From Oribacterium sp. NK2B42 (GTDB lineage: Bacteria > Bacillota > Clostridia > Lachnospirales > Lachnospiraceae): 38,852 bases of DNA. A program made the translations under genes and the position numbers. The notes beneath the pieces were generated by a model, which had not been told where the DNA came from, ran no database searches, and saw only the letters and a program-made list of their open reading frames with translations. Where the stretch lies: assembly GCF_000424445.1 (NCBI RefSeq), contig NZ_AUJX01000038.1, positions 1-38,852 on the forward strand, read 5' to 3'. Below, in pieces: positions 1-11,500 of the stretch; the stretch's first letter is position 1, and each line of letters begins with the position of its first letter.

Positions 1-1
1 A

Positions 2-787
2 ACAATAGCAAAATCAATGCTTCAGAAAATCCTTAAACAATCAGATATCAAGCCCTTCAAGATAAAGTATTATTGCGAAAAACGTGATCCTGATTTTGAA
101 GCAAAAAAGCATGACGTGTTGCTTGTATATAAACAAGTCAGCATGCAGTTCGACGAAGATGGAAACATCATAATACCTGATGACGGCATAATGGTTCATA
201 CCGTATCATGCGATGAAAAACCTGGAATACAGGCCATTGCAACAACCGGTGAGGATCTCCGTCCTACAGCGCAAAAAGGATGTGTAATGCGTGATGCTGA
301 ATATAAGCGCCTTGGAACACTTTCACTTCTTGCCGGAATTGATCTTCTCACAGGAGAAGCTATCCCTTATGTAAGCGAAACCCATAAGAGTTCTGATTTC
401 ATTGAACTCTTGAAAAAACTCGATACTCGATATCCTGAAGGAGATGTTATCCGTATTGTTTGCGACAATCACTCTGCACACAAATCAAAAGAAACAAGAA
501 ATTATCTCGCAACAAGGCCCGAGGGTCGTTTTGTTTTTGTGTTTACGCCTAAACATGGATCATGGCTTAACATGATAGAAAGCTTTTTCAGTAAGATGAC
601 CAAGCAAATGTTAAGAGGTATACGTGTAAAATCCAAGGAAGAACTTGAGCAGCGTATCTACCTCTATTTTGAAGAAGTAAATCGTGAACCTGTAGTTTAT
701 CATTGGACATACAAAATGGATGAAATCAGTGTTGCTGAAGCAGAGTCAGCTGGGATCAAATCTAACGAGATTATCAGTGTTAGTTAA
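2..787 (+). CDS. IS630-family transposase, 5' end cut by window edge
   Basis: This is the C-terminal two thirds of an IS630/Tc1-type DDE transposase. The reading frame is open to the first base of the window, and the residues before the first internal ATG (position 17) read like the linker between the HTH and catalytic domains of this family, so the real start lies outside. The catalytic triad is visible: the first Asp in SCDEKPGIQ, the second in CDNHSAHKS and the Glu in NMIESFFSKM. The end of the protein is intact. No inverted repeat could be paired because the left end is missing. The element sits at the edge of a defence-like island, which fits acquisition by mobile DNA. Confidence in the family is high; whether the copy is active cannot be judged. 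Confidence 0.9.
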   Translation, partial: TIAKSMLQKILKQSDIKPFKIKYYCEKRDPDFEAKKHDVLLVYKQVSMQFDEDGNIIIPDDGIMVHTVSCDEKPGIQAIATTGEDLRPTAQKGCVMRDAEYKRLGTLSLLAGIDLLTGEAIPYVSETHKSSDFIELLKKLDTRYPEGDVIRIVCDNHSAHKSKETRNYLATRPEGRFVFVFTPKHGSWLNMIESFFSKMTKQMLRGIRVKSKEELEQRIYLYFEEVNREPVVYHWTYKMDEISVAEAESAGIKSNEIISVS

Positions 788-862
788 TTATTATTCGATG
801 TACTAGATGCGAGCTGTCTGTTATAGTTTCCTTAACTTTAATTCTAAATGGAAATGTGCCCT

Positions 863-1189
863 TCATCTCTTTATTGAAAATTTCTGATTCGAATAGTATT
901 TTTTCCATGACTCATCCTTATATATAAAAAAAGAGGGCATCTCGTCGTCGGTTTCTCCTTCACCGAGCAAGATGTCCTCTATAGTTGTTTCTAATAAGAT
1001 GCTCAAATTAAGCAAATTCTCAACATCAGGTAAGCATGAGCCCCGCTGCCATTTGTAAACAGCTTGAGGTGATATATTGTCCATCTTATGACATATATCA
1101 TCAACGCTTACACCTTTGAGCTTTCGAATCTTCTTAATTCGTTTTCCGATAGCTACTTGGTCTAAATAAATCTTAGATGCATTATTCAT
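863..1189 (-). CDS. XRE-family HTH regulator
   Basis: A 108-residue DNA-binding protein with an N-terminal Cro/CI-type helix-turn-helix at about residues 13-67 (IGKRIKKIRKLKGVSVDDI, then SPQAVYKWQRGSCLPD as the recognition helix region). The remaining 40 residues are polar and carry no recognisable effector domain. A GGAGG ribosome site lies 7 bases before the ATG. It follows the helicase operon on the same strand with a 142-bp gap, so it may be the last gene of that operon or have its own promoter. Inference: a regulator of the neighbouring defence-like genes, as XRE proteins often are in such islands. Confidence 0.85.
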   Translation of the reverse strand: MNNASKIYLDQVAIGKRIKKIRKLKGVSVDDICHKMDNISPQAVYKWQRGSCLPDVENLLNLSILLETTIEDILLGEGETDDEMPSFFIYKDESWKKYYSNQKFSIKR

Positions 1190-1331
1190 TTTAAAGCCTC
1201 CATGGTAAACACAGTAGTTGGTTACACATTCTCAGGCAAAACCTTTTCCATACCGCTATGGTCAGAAGAATGTAAGGCATACAATATTGTTATTATATAA
1301 TGCATCTAATTTGTTTTAGCGTCAAGTATTT

Positions 1332-3203
1332 TTAATTTTCAACTACGACATCCGCGGAAAATAGATTCCCAAAAATTCTTCTCAATGCATTTTTATTCCT
1401 AGGGCCATTCAACGCTCCTTCGTCTATTTGTGAAACAACATTTAAATAGTCATCTTCTTTAAGCGTGCAAATCATATCAAGTTTACATTTTGCTCGAGAT
1501 GTACCTACATAAAACTCTTTTGCTCGATCTCCTGAAAAAGACATACTGTTTAAATTGAAAAGAATAACTGCATCGGCCTCAAGGCCCTTAAAAGTGATAC
1601 ATGTTGCAACCCTATATTTTTTTCCGTTGTATTTATAATAATCATAAGGATCCTCGTAGGTACTATTTATGAGTTTTTTGGCGATACTCGTTGATTCTAG
1701 CTTTCCTTGAGAAAGAATTACAATGTCATTAAATCCAAGTTCCTTATACTCATCTAATATTTTATTTAATACATCTATTTCGTTTTCTCTTGAATTTATC
1801 ACATGCATTATGGGGGTATATGGCTTCACCCATGAATATGCTGCATCAACTTTCAGTCCTTTTCCTCTTGCATCCTTAATCGGAGTTACAGATGTTTTAG
1901 CAATTTCTTTTGTATTTCTGCAGTTCTTATGAAGCGTCAATCTACAATCGGCTCCATCTATACAATCAGGGAGGATATTGTCTAAAACTTGTCCACCTTG
2001 GATTGTCTGATACTTATCATAGAAAAGGTAAAATGTTCCACCCTGTTCTAAAGCCGCATCCTGAAGCTTGTTTATGATTTCACAATTCTGTATTCCTTCC
2101 TCTTCTTTTTCGGGATGTTCTTTTAAATTTATGACGCCAAAATCCTGTCCTTCGTCCACAATAATGTGTTTATAGCCAAGTTCTGATTCACGCCTTATAC
2201 ATTTATCAAGCCATAATTCGAGACCGGCATAGTTTTCAAAGTCCCCGGTCTTATCCTTTGTGAGTTTACTAATAGTTCTAAAATCTACATTATCAAATTC
2301 AGGATTCTTTTTATTATCATCTTCTAACTGTTTCTGTAATTTTTTATTAAAACATAAGAATAAAACTTTATCACCCTCAATGCTATGGAGCCTTGCTTTC
2401 TCTACAGCTATCATGGTTTTACCAGTCCCAGCTGCACCATTTATGACAGCTGTAGGCTGCTCTGTCAAGAAATCGAGAATACGATATTGTTCTCTAATAA
2501 GCTGTTTTAAACGGAAGTTGATCAACCCATTAGTTGCCTCAGGAGATGGAATAAGATGGAATTCCGGACAAAGAACAGAATCTAAAAGTAATTTGAACTC
2601 ACCATCGTTCATACCGTTCGTCAAGCTAGGCTCATACTTCTCTTTAGGGATTTTAATGCTATATATTTTTTCAATCTTTGCCCAAATATCATCAAGGTCA
2701 TCCTGCAGGATAGTCATCTCCAAAGATGCTTCTTCAGGTAGACCTGGGAGATTTAGAAAATCATTCTTTCTCATATCAATAAAACATACAGCACTGATGA
2801 AACGGCACTTACCTAATAAGGCTCTTACTTTAGCTGATCTATTATACTTAACCTTGTCTCTTAAGACACGCATTGCCCCAGCAGACTGTTTGTATGGTCC
2901 GTTATGCTCCATTACCCTACCGCTACTGTAGTGCCATTCTCTATCTGAACCAGAATAATAAATATTTTCACCAGCTTTGGCCTCGATGCAGATTAAGCCT
3001 TTATTTGCATTTGCAATAACAAAATCAAGGTCTCTATCATATAGAGTATTGTCATCCTTGTTATATGCAACCGCATTGTAAGAATGAAAAACATAATAGT
3101 CTTCATTTCCGTTATAGTTGTTTTTTAACGCATTGAACAAAACATCTTCATGACTTCTTTTATCAAATTCTTTTGGCTCTTCAGGAATCATGTATACAGC
3201 CAT
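1332..3203 (-). CDS. NERD nuclease domain-UvrD-like superfamily 1 helicase fusion
   Basis: The 623-residue protein joins two modules. Residues about 15-115 form a NERD domain with PD-(D/E)xK-type residues in place: D58 and D60 in DRDLDF and E74-A-K76 in CIEAKAG, followed by the conserved Gln in GPYKQSAG. The rest is a UvrD/Rep-like SF1 helicase: Walker A GAAGTGKT near residue 257, Walker B HIIVDEGQDF near 349, a late motif FKGLEADAVIL and the arginine motif YVGTSRAK near 566. It is therefore expected to unwind and cut DNA. Its ATG directly follows the TAA of the 1780-aa helicase, with AGAGG upstream, so the genes are probably translated together. NERD helicases occur in several antiphage islands; the role as a third component of this module is inference. 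Confidence 0.88.
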   Translation of the reverse strand: MAVYMIPEEPKEFDKRSHEDVLFNALKNNYNGNEDYYVFHSYNAVAYNKDDNTLYDRDLDFVIANANKGLICIEAKAGENIYYSGSDREWHYSSGRVMEHNGPYKQSAGAMRVLRDKVKYNRSAKVRALLGKCRFISAVCFIDMRKNDFLNLPGLPEEASLEMTILQDDLDDIWAKIEKIYSIKIPKEKYEPSLTNGMNDGEFKLLLDSVLCPEFHLIPSPEATNGLINFRLKQLIREQYRILDFLTEQPTAVINGAAGTGKTMIAVEKARLHSIEGDKVLFLCFNKKLQKQLEDDNKKNPEFDNVDFRTISKLTKDKTGDFENYAGLELWLDKCIRRESELGYKHIIVDEGQDFGVINLKEHPEKEEEGIQNCEIINKLQDAALEQGGTFYLFYDKYQTIQGGQVLDNILPDCIDGADCRLTLHKNCRNTKEIAKTSVTPIKDARGKGLKVDAAYSWVKPYTPIMHVINSRENEIDVLNKILDEYKELGFNDIVILSQGKLESTSIAKKLINSTYEDPYDYYKYNGKKYRVATCITFKGLEADAVILFNLNSMSFSGDRAKEFYVGTSRAKCKLDMICTLKEDDYLNVVSQIDEGALNGPRNKNALRRIFGNLFSADVVVEN

Positions 3204-6200
3204 TTATCTATTCCTCTCTATTATTGAAATTACAGATAATAAATCATCGATATTAAGTGACTCATCAAGCATAAAGCAATACCAATCATAGGTCTTAAGC
3301 AAATCAAAATGCTCTTTCTGACCTTTCCAGAATAGTGCCACCTTTGAATTCGGCCAAAAAACAGATGGCCAAACATCGCCTTCCTTTAGTTCTATTTTGT
3401 TATACATCACTGGATTTTCATAATCCTTATCCTTGAGCTTGTTATACACTTTTTCAAATATAGCTTTTTCATTCTTGGATAATTCATCATCATCCATCGA
3501 CATAAATTCAATGTATACTTCATCTATAGTATTACGTTTATCATCATAATCAGAACCACTATAATCCGAAATAACTCTTACGCCCTTTTCCAGTTTTGTA
3601 TTAACATTAGAAATAAGCTTATCTGTTTTTTCTTCGCAATTAACATTAGTTATTGAAGAATCACTAAGTAACCAATCTAAATACCTATACGCAATACCTC
3701 TAGATAAAACATCATGGAAATACTGGTTTCCATAGTTTCTAAGGCATCCATAACAGGAGGTTTCTTCTGTACACCCACAGGAACCGTTTACCTTTTCTTT
3801 TGCCTTAGATAATACGTCTTCAATATGTTCATAAATGTGCTTAACAAATCCAGAGCCGCCCGGTGTATCATCATATAGAATAATCTGATGATTACCCGTA
3901 ACACACCCACTTATATCTCCTCTATTAATATCTAATGCAGAACTTGCACCCTCAAGGATTGAATACATCACAGACAAATCCTGATTCTTTAATTCTAATG
4001 AACCTGATTGTGTTAGTTCTATATCATGTTCTGGAAGCTGTATTTTCAAAATATCAGTCGAAAATACATGACCAAGAGATACTCTCTGTAACATTTTGTT
4101 GCTACACTTATGACCATACTTGTTCTTATGGCTTTTTTCTTTATATAATTTGTCAATTTCTGTAGCATATCCACACTCAGGACATACGTATATTCCTGCC
4201 CCGTTTGTTCCTTGGTTTAATACAAATAGTTTTCCTCCAGGAGAATATTTAGCGCTTACTTCCTTGCCGTTAATAATGGTTTTTTTTGATTTGACTTCGA
4301 GCTGCTGTCTTTCTGTCAAGTCAGTATCACACCAATACTGAGTTTGTGTAGCATAATATGCTCGAGGGCGCGTCTCTCCAACCATCTTTGGCTTCTCTGA
4401 ATAAGATGTAGAAAAACCAAATAACGGTATAATAAATTTTTTCGGATTGGTTTCTATTTTACAATCAGGACATATACCGGATGAATCATCTATATTTATA
4501 GTCACTTCAGTCATTTCTCCCTTGGGCGGGAAAATCCTCTTACATTTAGGACATTCATGATAAACATAAGTTGGCCAGCTTTTATCCGGAATAGTATTGA
4601 TTGCGTAGCTTTTCCATTGTTTTCCATTAGCAACAATCTGTGCCGGAGGAGCAAATTCACTTATGGCCATCCTTAAATCTCTTGATAGATCCAGTTTCTC
4701 AGCCTCTTTATTTTTATTATTTAAGATGTCTAGGGAAACAGTATCAATAGGAAATCCATATTTAGGCAGTACACCCTTAGAGCTAAGAAAGCTAATAGAT
4801 GCTTCATCATTTAATGTTTCAATCAGCTTTGTAACAGCCCTTGCTTCACTTAATTCCTTTCCAGTACTGTCTGGATTAATATTTTTCTTTAATTCCGTAA
4901 GGCCAGAAATATCAGCTTCTCGTTCCTTAATAGCAAGATTTAACTTACCGGAATCACCTAGAAGATCTTTAACAAATCCCCAATCATCAACTTTAAGAAG
5001 ATCACAGAGTTTTTCGTCAAAGACATTGTGTATTGTATCCAATAACTCCTGTGGCTTAGTATCAAGATATTTTTCAAGTTCCACTGCCATGTTGTCTTTA
5101 GTCTCGTAGGCTACGATACGTTTTGTTTTATCTTTAAAGAACTCCGGTTTTAATTTAAAGAATGAAGCTATAATTATCGAGTTTAAATGTCTTTGAGCAA
5201 TCTTTTCGTTATCAACTTCAAGTAAAGGGGCGGCAATTTTACCTGAAATGATTTCCGCAGGATTTTGAAAAAAAGTCATATCGTGACTATTTCGTCTTGC
5301 AAATGTCACAGAAAAAGCCGCAGAAGAAGTTCTTCGACCTGCACGTCCTGCTCTCTGTATATAATTTGAGGTCTCCGGCGGAACATTTCTTTGGAAAGTA
5401 GCTTCAAGCTCACCAACATCGACACCCATTTCAAATGTTGTAGAACAACTAAGCACATTAATAGCGCCTTCTTCAAACAGTTTCTGGTATTGGCCGGCCG
5501 TTTTTGAAGATAATTGAGCTGTATGTTCCCTAGCAACCATGGGCACAAACTGTTCACCACCATACAGGCTGTCATAATAATTATCTTTTCGTACATCACC
5601 GGCAGCAATGGTTTCAAGCTCACCATCACATTTAAGTTCCGGACATAAATCCATTAATGAATAAGAAAATATTTTTCCGCATTTTTTACATCTAAATATG
5701 TTTTCTTCAGGCTTTATATATTTGAACTTCCATTTTCGATAATTAAGCTCATAAATAACTCCGCTTTCATTAGATGTATCATCGCTAATGTAGCCCTTAT
5801 TTTTAAAAACTTTTGTGATATCATCATAACACTGCTCAAGGTTGCTAATAGCGATACTTTCATTTTCTTCCTCGGCTTCATGTTTGCTTAATATTTTTTT
5901 GAACATTGCAGAACGTTTGTTTTTATGCCCCTCGCTCGGCATAAACCCATATATATAGCCTTTTTTATATAATGTTTCATTTCCACTAATCCTAAAATAT
6001 CTAACATGATTTCGTGGAGAAAAGAAATCATCTTCAGCACTTATCTCCGAAGGAAATGTTACAGCACCTTTTTGTCTAAGTGTATCAAAGACAAATCTAT
6101 ATACTTTCCAAATATTCTTTCCGCCATTGACACCATATCTTGAAGCATCAGATTTTAACGGCAATTCCTGTGGCATGATCTGGATATAGCCCATTCCCTC

Positions 6201-8546
6201 GAGACCTGTTGCAATATCGGGAGATATAAATTCAGACATAATATAATGTGCAGCCATCGCTTTCTTCTGTTCGTTGCCCATCATACTTGCATCAAGATTG
6301 TTATTTTGTTCAACTAAATCAAGCGCATAAAGACCTTCTCTATCAGCCAACTGTTTTGCCTTAGCTATAAGATCATCTACAGACAGTTCTCCTCCATCTG
6401 CTTCTTTTAAGCAATTAAGAATTACCTTTCTCCACATTGCAAGTCTATATTTTTTTTCAAAAAATCCTGCGAAAAATGCCGCTTCTTGACGATTATCCGA
6501 GAATACTAAGAGCTTACGACCACTTTCATCGATAACTCTTTCGTCAATATTAACAGATTCAGGTAGAATATCTCCGAAAAGATCGTCGCTGAATAAATCG
6601 TCTTCCAATTCATTCGAACTTGATGATGATTTACCATTTATAGGTCTTGGAGGAATTGCATCATACAAGCTTTTTGCAACAGCAAAAGTTGCAGGCTGGT
6701 TTGCTGTTAAAAAGCGTTTGATCAGTCCCTCTTTTGTTGCGCCACAAGAAGGGCAACAGTTAGATTCTTTGCCCTTTCCTGAATATCTAAGATTATAAAC
6801 AGTAACAATCTTCCCTGGATCATTGGTCTTACAGCAATTATAACTGGTTTCTTCGGCATATTCCGAAATCCTACCACACGAAAGACAGAGTTTATATTTG
6901 TCCAAAGATGAAAAATTTGCTTTTTCATCTAAATTGTCATCCTCATCAAATGTTTCATCTATTATATTTTTATCTGATATAAAATAAAATTCAGGCTTTT
7001 CTGAAGCACTTGTTTGAACGAGATAGTTTTTACCATTTCTGTAAATTGTTTTTCCCAGTATGTACTCTTGTCCGCATTTCTGACAGTTTGCCATTTCAAA
7101 TACGGAATATTCCCCCGTGGCATCCCTGTTTTTTTCCTTACGATCAAGGAAAACTCGTTTACGAGGATAATACTGCACGAACATCCCTTCTAAAGATTTA
7201 ACAAAGAGATGATATCTTGCCGGTAGTAATGCTGACTCAAATTCACTTTTTTTTGCAGCTGCTGAAAGTTCAATTAATGTTATTAATGATTCTTCTCTTG
7301 AAGAAATATCTTTTAAATCATAAAAAACCGCATCTGCAACTTCAATAATATCTTTTGGTTTATCCTGTAATATATCATAGAGTAGGAATAACCTATTATC
7401 ATTTACTAGCTTTTCATATAAATATTTTCCCTTTTCCCAATCAGGCATATCAGCCACTTCTTCCTTGAGTTTTTTATACTCATCAAGACTGAAATTTCTT
7501 GAACCGCTAGATTGTTCCCTTTTTTTACGCTCAGTTGTAATTACGTCATTCTCATTAAATGGCTCACCAAATAACTGAGAGGCAAATTCAGCCAATGCAG
7601 CCTTACCACCTTCTGTCCCCAAAGTAGCACTGGTTGCAATACATCTAAAATCCTCTGTACGATGGTGCTTGATTCTTTCTTTTAATCTACGTAATAAAAA
7701 TGCAATTTCTGTTCCTGTGGCTCCTTTATACGTATGGGCCTCATCAATTACAATAAACTTCCAATTTTTTGCCTTTGATGTATCAAAAAAAGGAGCAGTA
7801 TTAGGCTGTAGGAGCATATACTCAAGCATTGCATAGTTCGTGAGCAATATATGCGGTGGATTCTTAGCCATGAATTCTCTGCACATGTATTCATTTGGTA
7901 TAGATTTTCTTGAATCCGAATCAGTATCATCCTGATGCTGAACATCGTATTCTTTATGTAAACGTTTTTCTGCATCCTCCGGTTCCTCATTTGTTTTGGC
8001 ATGCAGAGTTTCACCTGTATACCTGCCAAATGTTATATCAGGATACTCAGCAAGGAGTTTTCTAAGCTTCTTTTGTTGATCGTTAGCTAATGCATTCATT
8101 GGAAAAATCAGCAAAGCTCTTACACCTGCATCAAGGTTTCCCTGCTCTTTTTCACGCATTAGTTGGTTGAATATAGGATATAAATAACATTCCGTTTTTC
8201 CTGATCCTGTACCAGTAGAAACAACCATATTTCGATTGTCTTCTATTATGTGTCTAAGTGCATTTTCCTGATGGACACGTAGCTTCCAATCCTCATAATG
8301 GACTCTTTTCCCCATTTTTGAAAACTCCGTACTAACAAGTCCTTCTTCAGCAAGTTCTTTTAAGGTCTTACCATCTTTAAAAGGGAGTGTGGTTTCGAGG
8401 AATGGACCCTTTACAAAATTCGTGTGATAAACTTCTTCTTTTGCTAATTTGCTAATTTCTTTATCTCTAACAGTCAATATCGAAGAGACATAACGCTTAT
8501 AATCTTTCTTAATCTTATCCGTAGTTGTTCTTGGGTTCATTGACAT
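3204..8546 (-). CDS. Large DEAH helicase with zinc clusters and DUF1998-type C-terminus (DruE-like)
   Basis: A 1780-residue superfamily 2 helicase. The N-terminal RecA lobe has VHQENALRHI, Walker A STGTGSGKTE (about 110-119), LIFPMNALANDQ, DEAH at 268-271 and SAT at about 305. After a long insertion rich in CxxC pairs (CQKCG, CLSCG, CCPSCG, CKKCG), the second lobe carries FSDNRQEAA, TTFEMGVDVG and YIQRAGRAGRR (about 1070). The C-terminus has more zinc pairs (CPKC, CPDC, CPECG), the LYDDTPGGSGF motif and the four-Cys cluster CGCTEETSCYGC (about 1592), typical of DUF1998/MrfA-type proteins. Length and order match DruE-type helicases of Druantia better than MrfA, which is under half this size. 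It starts 2 bp after the upstream stop codon, so it forms one operon with both flanking genes. The helicase call is firm; the Druantia assignment is a hypothesis. Confidence 0.88.
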   Translation of the reverse strand: MSMNPRTTTDKIKKDYKRYVSSILTVRDKEISKLAKEEVYHTNFVKGPFLETTLPFKDGKTLKELAEEGLVSTEFSKMGKRVHYEDWKLRVHQENALRHIIEDNRNMVVSTGTGSGKTECYLYPIFNQLMREKEQGNLDAGVRALLIFPMNALANDQQKKLRKLLAEYPDITFGRYTGETLHAKTNEEPEDAEKRLHKEYDVQHQDDTDSDSRKSIPNEYMCREFMAKNPPHILLTNYAMLEYMLLQPNTAPFFDTSKAKNWKFIVIDEAHTYKGATGTEIAFLLRRLKERIKHHRTEDFRCIATSATLGTEGGKAALAEFASQLFGEPFNENDVITTERKKREQSSGSRNFSLDEYKKLKEEVADMPDWEKGKYLYEKLVNDNRLFLLYDILQDKPKDIIEVADAVFYDLKDISSREESLITLIELSAAAKKSEFESALLPARYHLFVKSLEGMFVQYYPRKRVFLDRKEKNRDATGEYSVFEMANCQKCGQEYILGKTIYRNGKNYLVQTSASEKPEFYFISDKNIIDETFDEDDNLDEKANFSSLDKYKLCLSCGRISEYAEETSYNCCKTNDPGKIVTVYNLRYSGKGKESNCCPSCGATKEGLIKRFLTANQPATFAVAKSLYDAIPPRPINGKSSSSSNELEDDLFSDDLFGDILPESVNIDERVIDESGRKLLVFSDNRQEAAFFAGFFEKKYRLAMWRKVILNCLKEADGGELSVDDLIAKAKQLADREGLYALDLVEQNNNLDASMMGNEQKKAMAAHYIMSEFISPDIATGLEGMGYIQIMPQELPLKSDASRYGVNGGKNIWKVYRFVFDTLRQKGAVTFPSEISAEDDFFSPRNHVRYFRISGNETLYKKGYIYGFMPSEGHKNKRSAMFKKILSKHEAEEENESIAISNLEQCYDDITKVFKNKGYISDDTSNESGVIYELNYRKWKFKYIKPEENIFRCKKCGKIFSYSLMDLCPELKCDGELETIAAGDVRKDNYYDSLYGGEQFVPMVAREHTAQLSSKTAGQYQKLFEEGAINVLSCSTTFEMGVDVGELEATFQRNVPPETSNYIQRAGRAGRRTSSAAFSVTFARRNSHDMTFFQNPAEIISGKIAAPLLEVDNEKIAQRHLNSIIIASFFKLKPEFFKDKTKRIVAYETKDNMAVELEKYLDTKPQELLDTIHNVFDEKLCDLLKVDDWGFVKDLLGDSGKLNLAIKEREADISGLTELKKNINPDSTGKELSEARAVTKLIETLNDEASISFLSSKGVLPKYGFPIDTVSLDILNNKNKEAEKLDLSRDLRMAISEFAPPAQIVANGKQWKSYAINTIPDKSWPTYVYHECPKCKRIFPPKGEMTEVTINIDDSSGICPDCKIETNPKKFIIPLFGFSTSYSEKPKMVGETRPRAYYATQTQYWCDTDLTERQQLEVKSKKTIINGKEVSAKYSPGGKLFVLNQGTNGAGIYVCPECGYATEIDKLYKEKSHKNKYGHKCSNKMLQRVSLGHVFSTDILKIQLPEHDIELTQSGSLELKNQDLSVMYSILEGASSALDINRGDISGCVTGNHQIILYDDTPGGSGFVKHIYEHIEDVLSKAKEKVNGSCGCTEETSCYGCLRNYGNQYFHDVLSRGIAYRYLDWLLSDSSITNVNCEEKTDKLISNVNTKLEKGVRVISDYSGSDYDDKRNTIDEVYIEFMSMDDDELSKNEKAIFEKVYNKLKDKDYENPVMYNKIELKEGDVWPSVFWPNSKVALFWKGQKEHFDLLKTYDWYCFMLDESLNIDDLLSVISIIERNR

Positions 8547-8548
8547 AA

Positions 8549-11500
8549 TTAGACACCCTCTTTTCTTCTTAAATAAACAAATAATGCAGCCATTATTAAA
8601 TCTCTTTCAGCCATATATGGTGCAATTTCAAATGCATTAACCATGAAATTTCGTGCTTCCTCTTTTATTCCATTATATTTCTGTGGAACATCAAGTGATA
8701 CTAGCAGTGCAGATAGAGCTTCAAAGTAAAAAAAGTTTGGCAATGAGAACCCTGTAGGATCTCCAGAAGTTCTCTTCTGAAGCACATTATTATACTCTTT
8801 TACATAAGTTCCAATTTGTTCGTCTCTTTGCAAAGCAAAAATATTGTTCCATACATTCGTCTTAAAAGATCTATATGAATCCTTTATTTTCTTTTCCTTT
8901 TCAGCTTCTATAGCACCTCCTTTTGGATGGTTCCTTATATACCAATTGACGAACAGATCTGAATATCTAGTGCCACTTAAATAAATACCACTATCTGGAA
9001 TTTTGTCTTTATCCAAATATATTTTCCCACTTTTGCTCCGTTTTTCATCTATCATCTCATAGAACTGATTGATACCTGATATTTGTTCCGTTAAATTAAT
9101 ATGAACATGACTTTGACCATCTTCTTTTAAGAAATGTCTCCTGTCTTCGTTTTTTATTTCATCTGAAACGTCACTATTCATCATTTCTATAACAGCTTGC
9201 TGACCTATCAGTTCTCTGTATATTGGGTCTCCGATTGTTTCCCTGATAGGAGAGTCTTTTCTCATCAGCAGTAATAATGATAGTTTAGGGTAATAATGTT
9301 TTACTTCTCCTGCCAACTCCTTTATCTGATTTGGAAGTAAATCGTCGTCAATTTCAGTTAATAATAATGAATAATTATTTAAGCATTGATGAAATACATA
9401 ATCACTTGCATTTACTTCAATAAGTTTTTTTATCACCGTATACCTATCTTTGCCTGAAAGTATATATCGTGAAACATTACACATATACTCTGAAATAATG
9501 TCTTTATGTTCATCTGAAATTTTAGCCTCCAACATAAATCCAAAACTGACCAAATTTAATATATCCCAATCTGTCAGTGTAGAACCTTTATATTTTTGCA
9601 GATCGTTACGTAATAAGTAACTTGATGACTCTTTTAATTTACTCAGCTTGTTACCGTTTCTATACATAACCAAATCGCTTAGTGCCTGATCCACCCAAAC
9701 ACTAAAGCTATCAATAGGTGTATCTTTTTCCTTTCTTGATACAACAAATTGATCCTTTTCCAGCGTTATATGAAAATCATCATCAAATAAAAACAAATCA
9801 CCAGCTTTATTATTCCTAACTAATCTGTAAAAACCCGGAGTCAACGCGTCCATATCATTAAATGTATAAACCCTCCATCCTTTACTGTTGATGGTAGAGC
9901 ATTCATATTTTAATGGCATACGATAATTTTTATCTCCGAATTTTTCCAAGTGAACATCATCATCTATGTCTTCATTTTTGATTCCAAGGATTTTTTTCTT
10001 ATACACATATTGCGGACGTGTTCGAAATTTGATTTTTTCATCTACAAAAATCAAAATATATTCTTCATCAGTCTGATTATTATGTATAACAATTTCTGCA
10101 GGAAGTGGAACATTTTGTATTGTATCTCTAAAAACGCTAAGGTCAGCGTTAATAGAGCCATTATTATTCAGCTTTATCTGCCTCTTTTGTTCAATTCCGT
10201 TAATCGATTTTAACTGTATCTCATATTCATTCTTTGAGTATTCTCCATAAACAGCTATTGATGCCCAAGGAGTTCCCTCAAGAAAATCATCGAGCTCACA
10301 TTTTTCCGAAATATCCGTATCAGAAACTAGTTCTGCTTTAAGAGCACATATTGGAAGCTCAAAATCAACTAAAACATGAAGGTTATCTTGCTTTGAAACA
10401 ACGCTTCCTCTCAACGTTCCTTCGGAATACGGAACAGATATTACATATTTATCAATAAGGTCCTGAACATTACCATTTTCAAAACATAAAGCCCATCCCT
10501 TTATCTTATTTATCGAAAATTTAGCAATTCTATTTTTGAAAAATTTGTCAGGCCATGGAAGAGAGGTATCATAATTTGTATGAAACTTTGGCAATAGACA
10601 GAATCTTTCTTCCTTAATAAATCGGCCATACTGATATACTCTAATAACATTAATTCCAAAACAATCATCTTCAATTGCATCACTTAAGTCGATGATGTTT
10701 TCTTTATCTAGATTAAGTCCTTGAACAGAGATCCTATTATGGCCTATATGTATCTCGATACCTTCGGTATTACTGAAGCCTTTAAATGACAAACTAATTT
10801 TAGGGATATCTAAAAACAATGGTATTTCAGATTCTATGTAATCAGAATCAAATAGTTTTCTTCCATGAAGTGTTATACTGAGCTGTGGTCTCATTAGAAG
10901 GACTATATCTCCGCAATTAGTGGTAATAGTCATTCTGGCATCAGCAGTAATTGGTGTTATTTGTTCTATTTTATAATCCGAAGTAATAAGTGGGTAACTT
11001 TGAACATCTCGAATAACATTACTGGATTGAATTTTATACTGTGAGGGATAAATAAGGTATCCATATGGTGCACGTAAATAACTATTATTTATTTTTCTTC
11101 CGCTGGAATTAAAATAAAACACCTCACATTCATCTGAATATAATCCTTTCAATCCATATGAGGATTGGTGAAGATCAAAACCGTCATCATATTCAAATGT
11201 GATTGATAGAAATTTACATAGTTTCACCGGAACAATCATCTGATCAACATAACGCTTACCTTCGGCACCTTGTACATATGCAATCTTTTCAACCTTAAAA
11301 TCTCGATCACCTTTGATGTTCCACTTTGCACTCTCGACCCATTCCTCGGACATATTTATACGAGGAAGAACCACACATAATCCATTTTTTCTGTAATCAA
11401 GAAAATAATAAGGCCGTACTTCAACTTTATCTTCATCTTTTTTGTTTTTATACGAACCCTTTTCCTTATCAAGTTCAACCCACTCTAAATACGCTTCAGA

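Noticed and set aside
2260-2931. Long plus-strand open frame inside the NERD helicase gene
   Set aside because: It is antisense to a gene with clear helicase motifs and has no ribosome site; shadow of codon bias.
3204-8546. DISARM or BREX assignment for the helicase island
   Set aside because: No methyltransferase, PLD nuclease, PglZ phosphatase or BrxC-like ATPase gene is present in the window.
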